DNA of 5,011 nt from the NCBI GenBank assembly GCA_035641235.1, contig DASQUP010000292.1:1-5011 (forward strand), read 5' to 3'. Shown piece by piece: positions 4,916-5,011 of the stretch; within the stretch, counting starts at the first letter, position 1; every line of letters begins with the position of its first letter. The translations under genes and the position numbers were made by a program. The notes under the pieces are model-generated. The model worked only from the letters and a program-made list of their open reading frames with translations. It did no database searches and was not told where the DNA came from. The DNA comes from DASQUP01 sp035641235 (GTDB taxonomy: Bacteria; Actinomycetota; CADDZG01; WHSQ01).

Positions 4916-5011
4916 GTGCGGTTCTCGAACTCCCTCACGATTGGTCGGTCGCCCGAGGATGTATTCAATTTCTTGGCCGCGTTCGAGAACGTGCCGCAGT
5001 GGAACTACGCC
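4916..5011 (+). CDS. SRPBCC-family (START/polyketide cyclase-like) protein, N-terminus only
   Basis: Only the first 32 residues are in the window; the frame is open to the right edge. The start MRFSNSLTIGRSPEDVFNFL and the following AAFENVPQWN are characteristic of the SRPBCC/polyketide cyclase-dehydrase superfamily: a first beta strand ending in a charged residue, the (S/P)PEDVFxFLxDFENxPxW helix-turn, and the tryptophan that begins the next strand. These are cytosolic alpha/beta helix-grip proteins of about 140-160 residues with a deep hydrophobic pocket; some are enzymes, many are binding proteins of unknown ligand. The start is GTG, chosen for the AAGGAGG seven bases upstream. The gene lies downstream of the repeat-rich non-coding region and probably has its own promoter. 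Confidence 0.82.
   Translation, partial: MRFSNSLTIGRSPEDVFNFLAAFENVPQWNYA

Overview
The window reads as chromosomal DNA from a high-GC Gram-positive-type bacterium, probably an actinobacterium. The basis is G/C-rich third codon positions, GTG starts, short intergenic gaps, an MMPL-type RND transporter and an FtrA-like GATase/AraC regulator. This is inferred from gene types and composition; no rRNA or other taxonomic marker is present.

Layout. Positions 1-703 (minus strand) hold a nearly complete cyclase-family (kynurenine formamidase-like) hydrolase that runs off the left edge just past its conserved core. A 105-bp divergent gap separates it from an FtrA-like regulator at 809-1783 (plus), with an N-terminal DJ-1/PfpI-like domain and a C-terminal AraC helix-turn-helix pair. 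After a 107-bp gap containing a hairpin that could mask the ribosome binding site, a 710-residue MMPL/RND transporter runs from 1891 to 4023 and is followed by a strong 13-bp hairpin. A 93-residue ribbon-helix-helix protein occupies 4108-4389, and a second hairpin overlaps its stop codon. The right edge (4916-5011) holds the first 32 residues of an SRPBCC-family protein behind a strong Shine-Dalgarno sequence.

The 526 bp between 4390 and 4915 have no convincing gene and somewhat lower GC than the genes (about 52-60% in the 60-base blocks counted, against 63% in a transporter block). They hold the least ordinary sequence here. One item is a 38-nt 5' half of a tRNA-Thr(GGT) gene on the minus strand that stops just after the anticodon loop. 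The others are three related copies of a roughly 35-50 nt repeat on the same strand, one of which abuts the broken tRNA end, plus several hairpins. This looks like debris of recombination or integration at a tRNA gene, or a dispersed repeat that landed in one. No integrase or transposase is visible.

Functionally, the divergent arrangement suggests that the FtrA-like regulator controls the cyclase-family hydrolase and possibly the downstream transporter, giving a small sense-degrade-export module. That link is inference from position. No defence system, CRISPR array or complete new system is visible.
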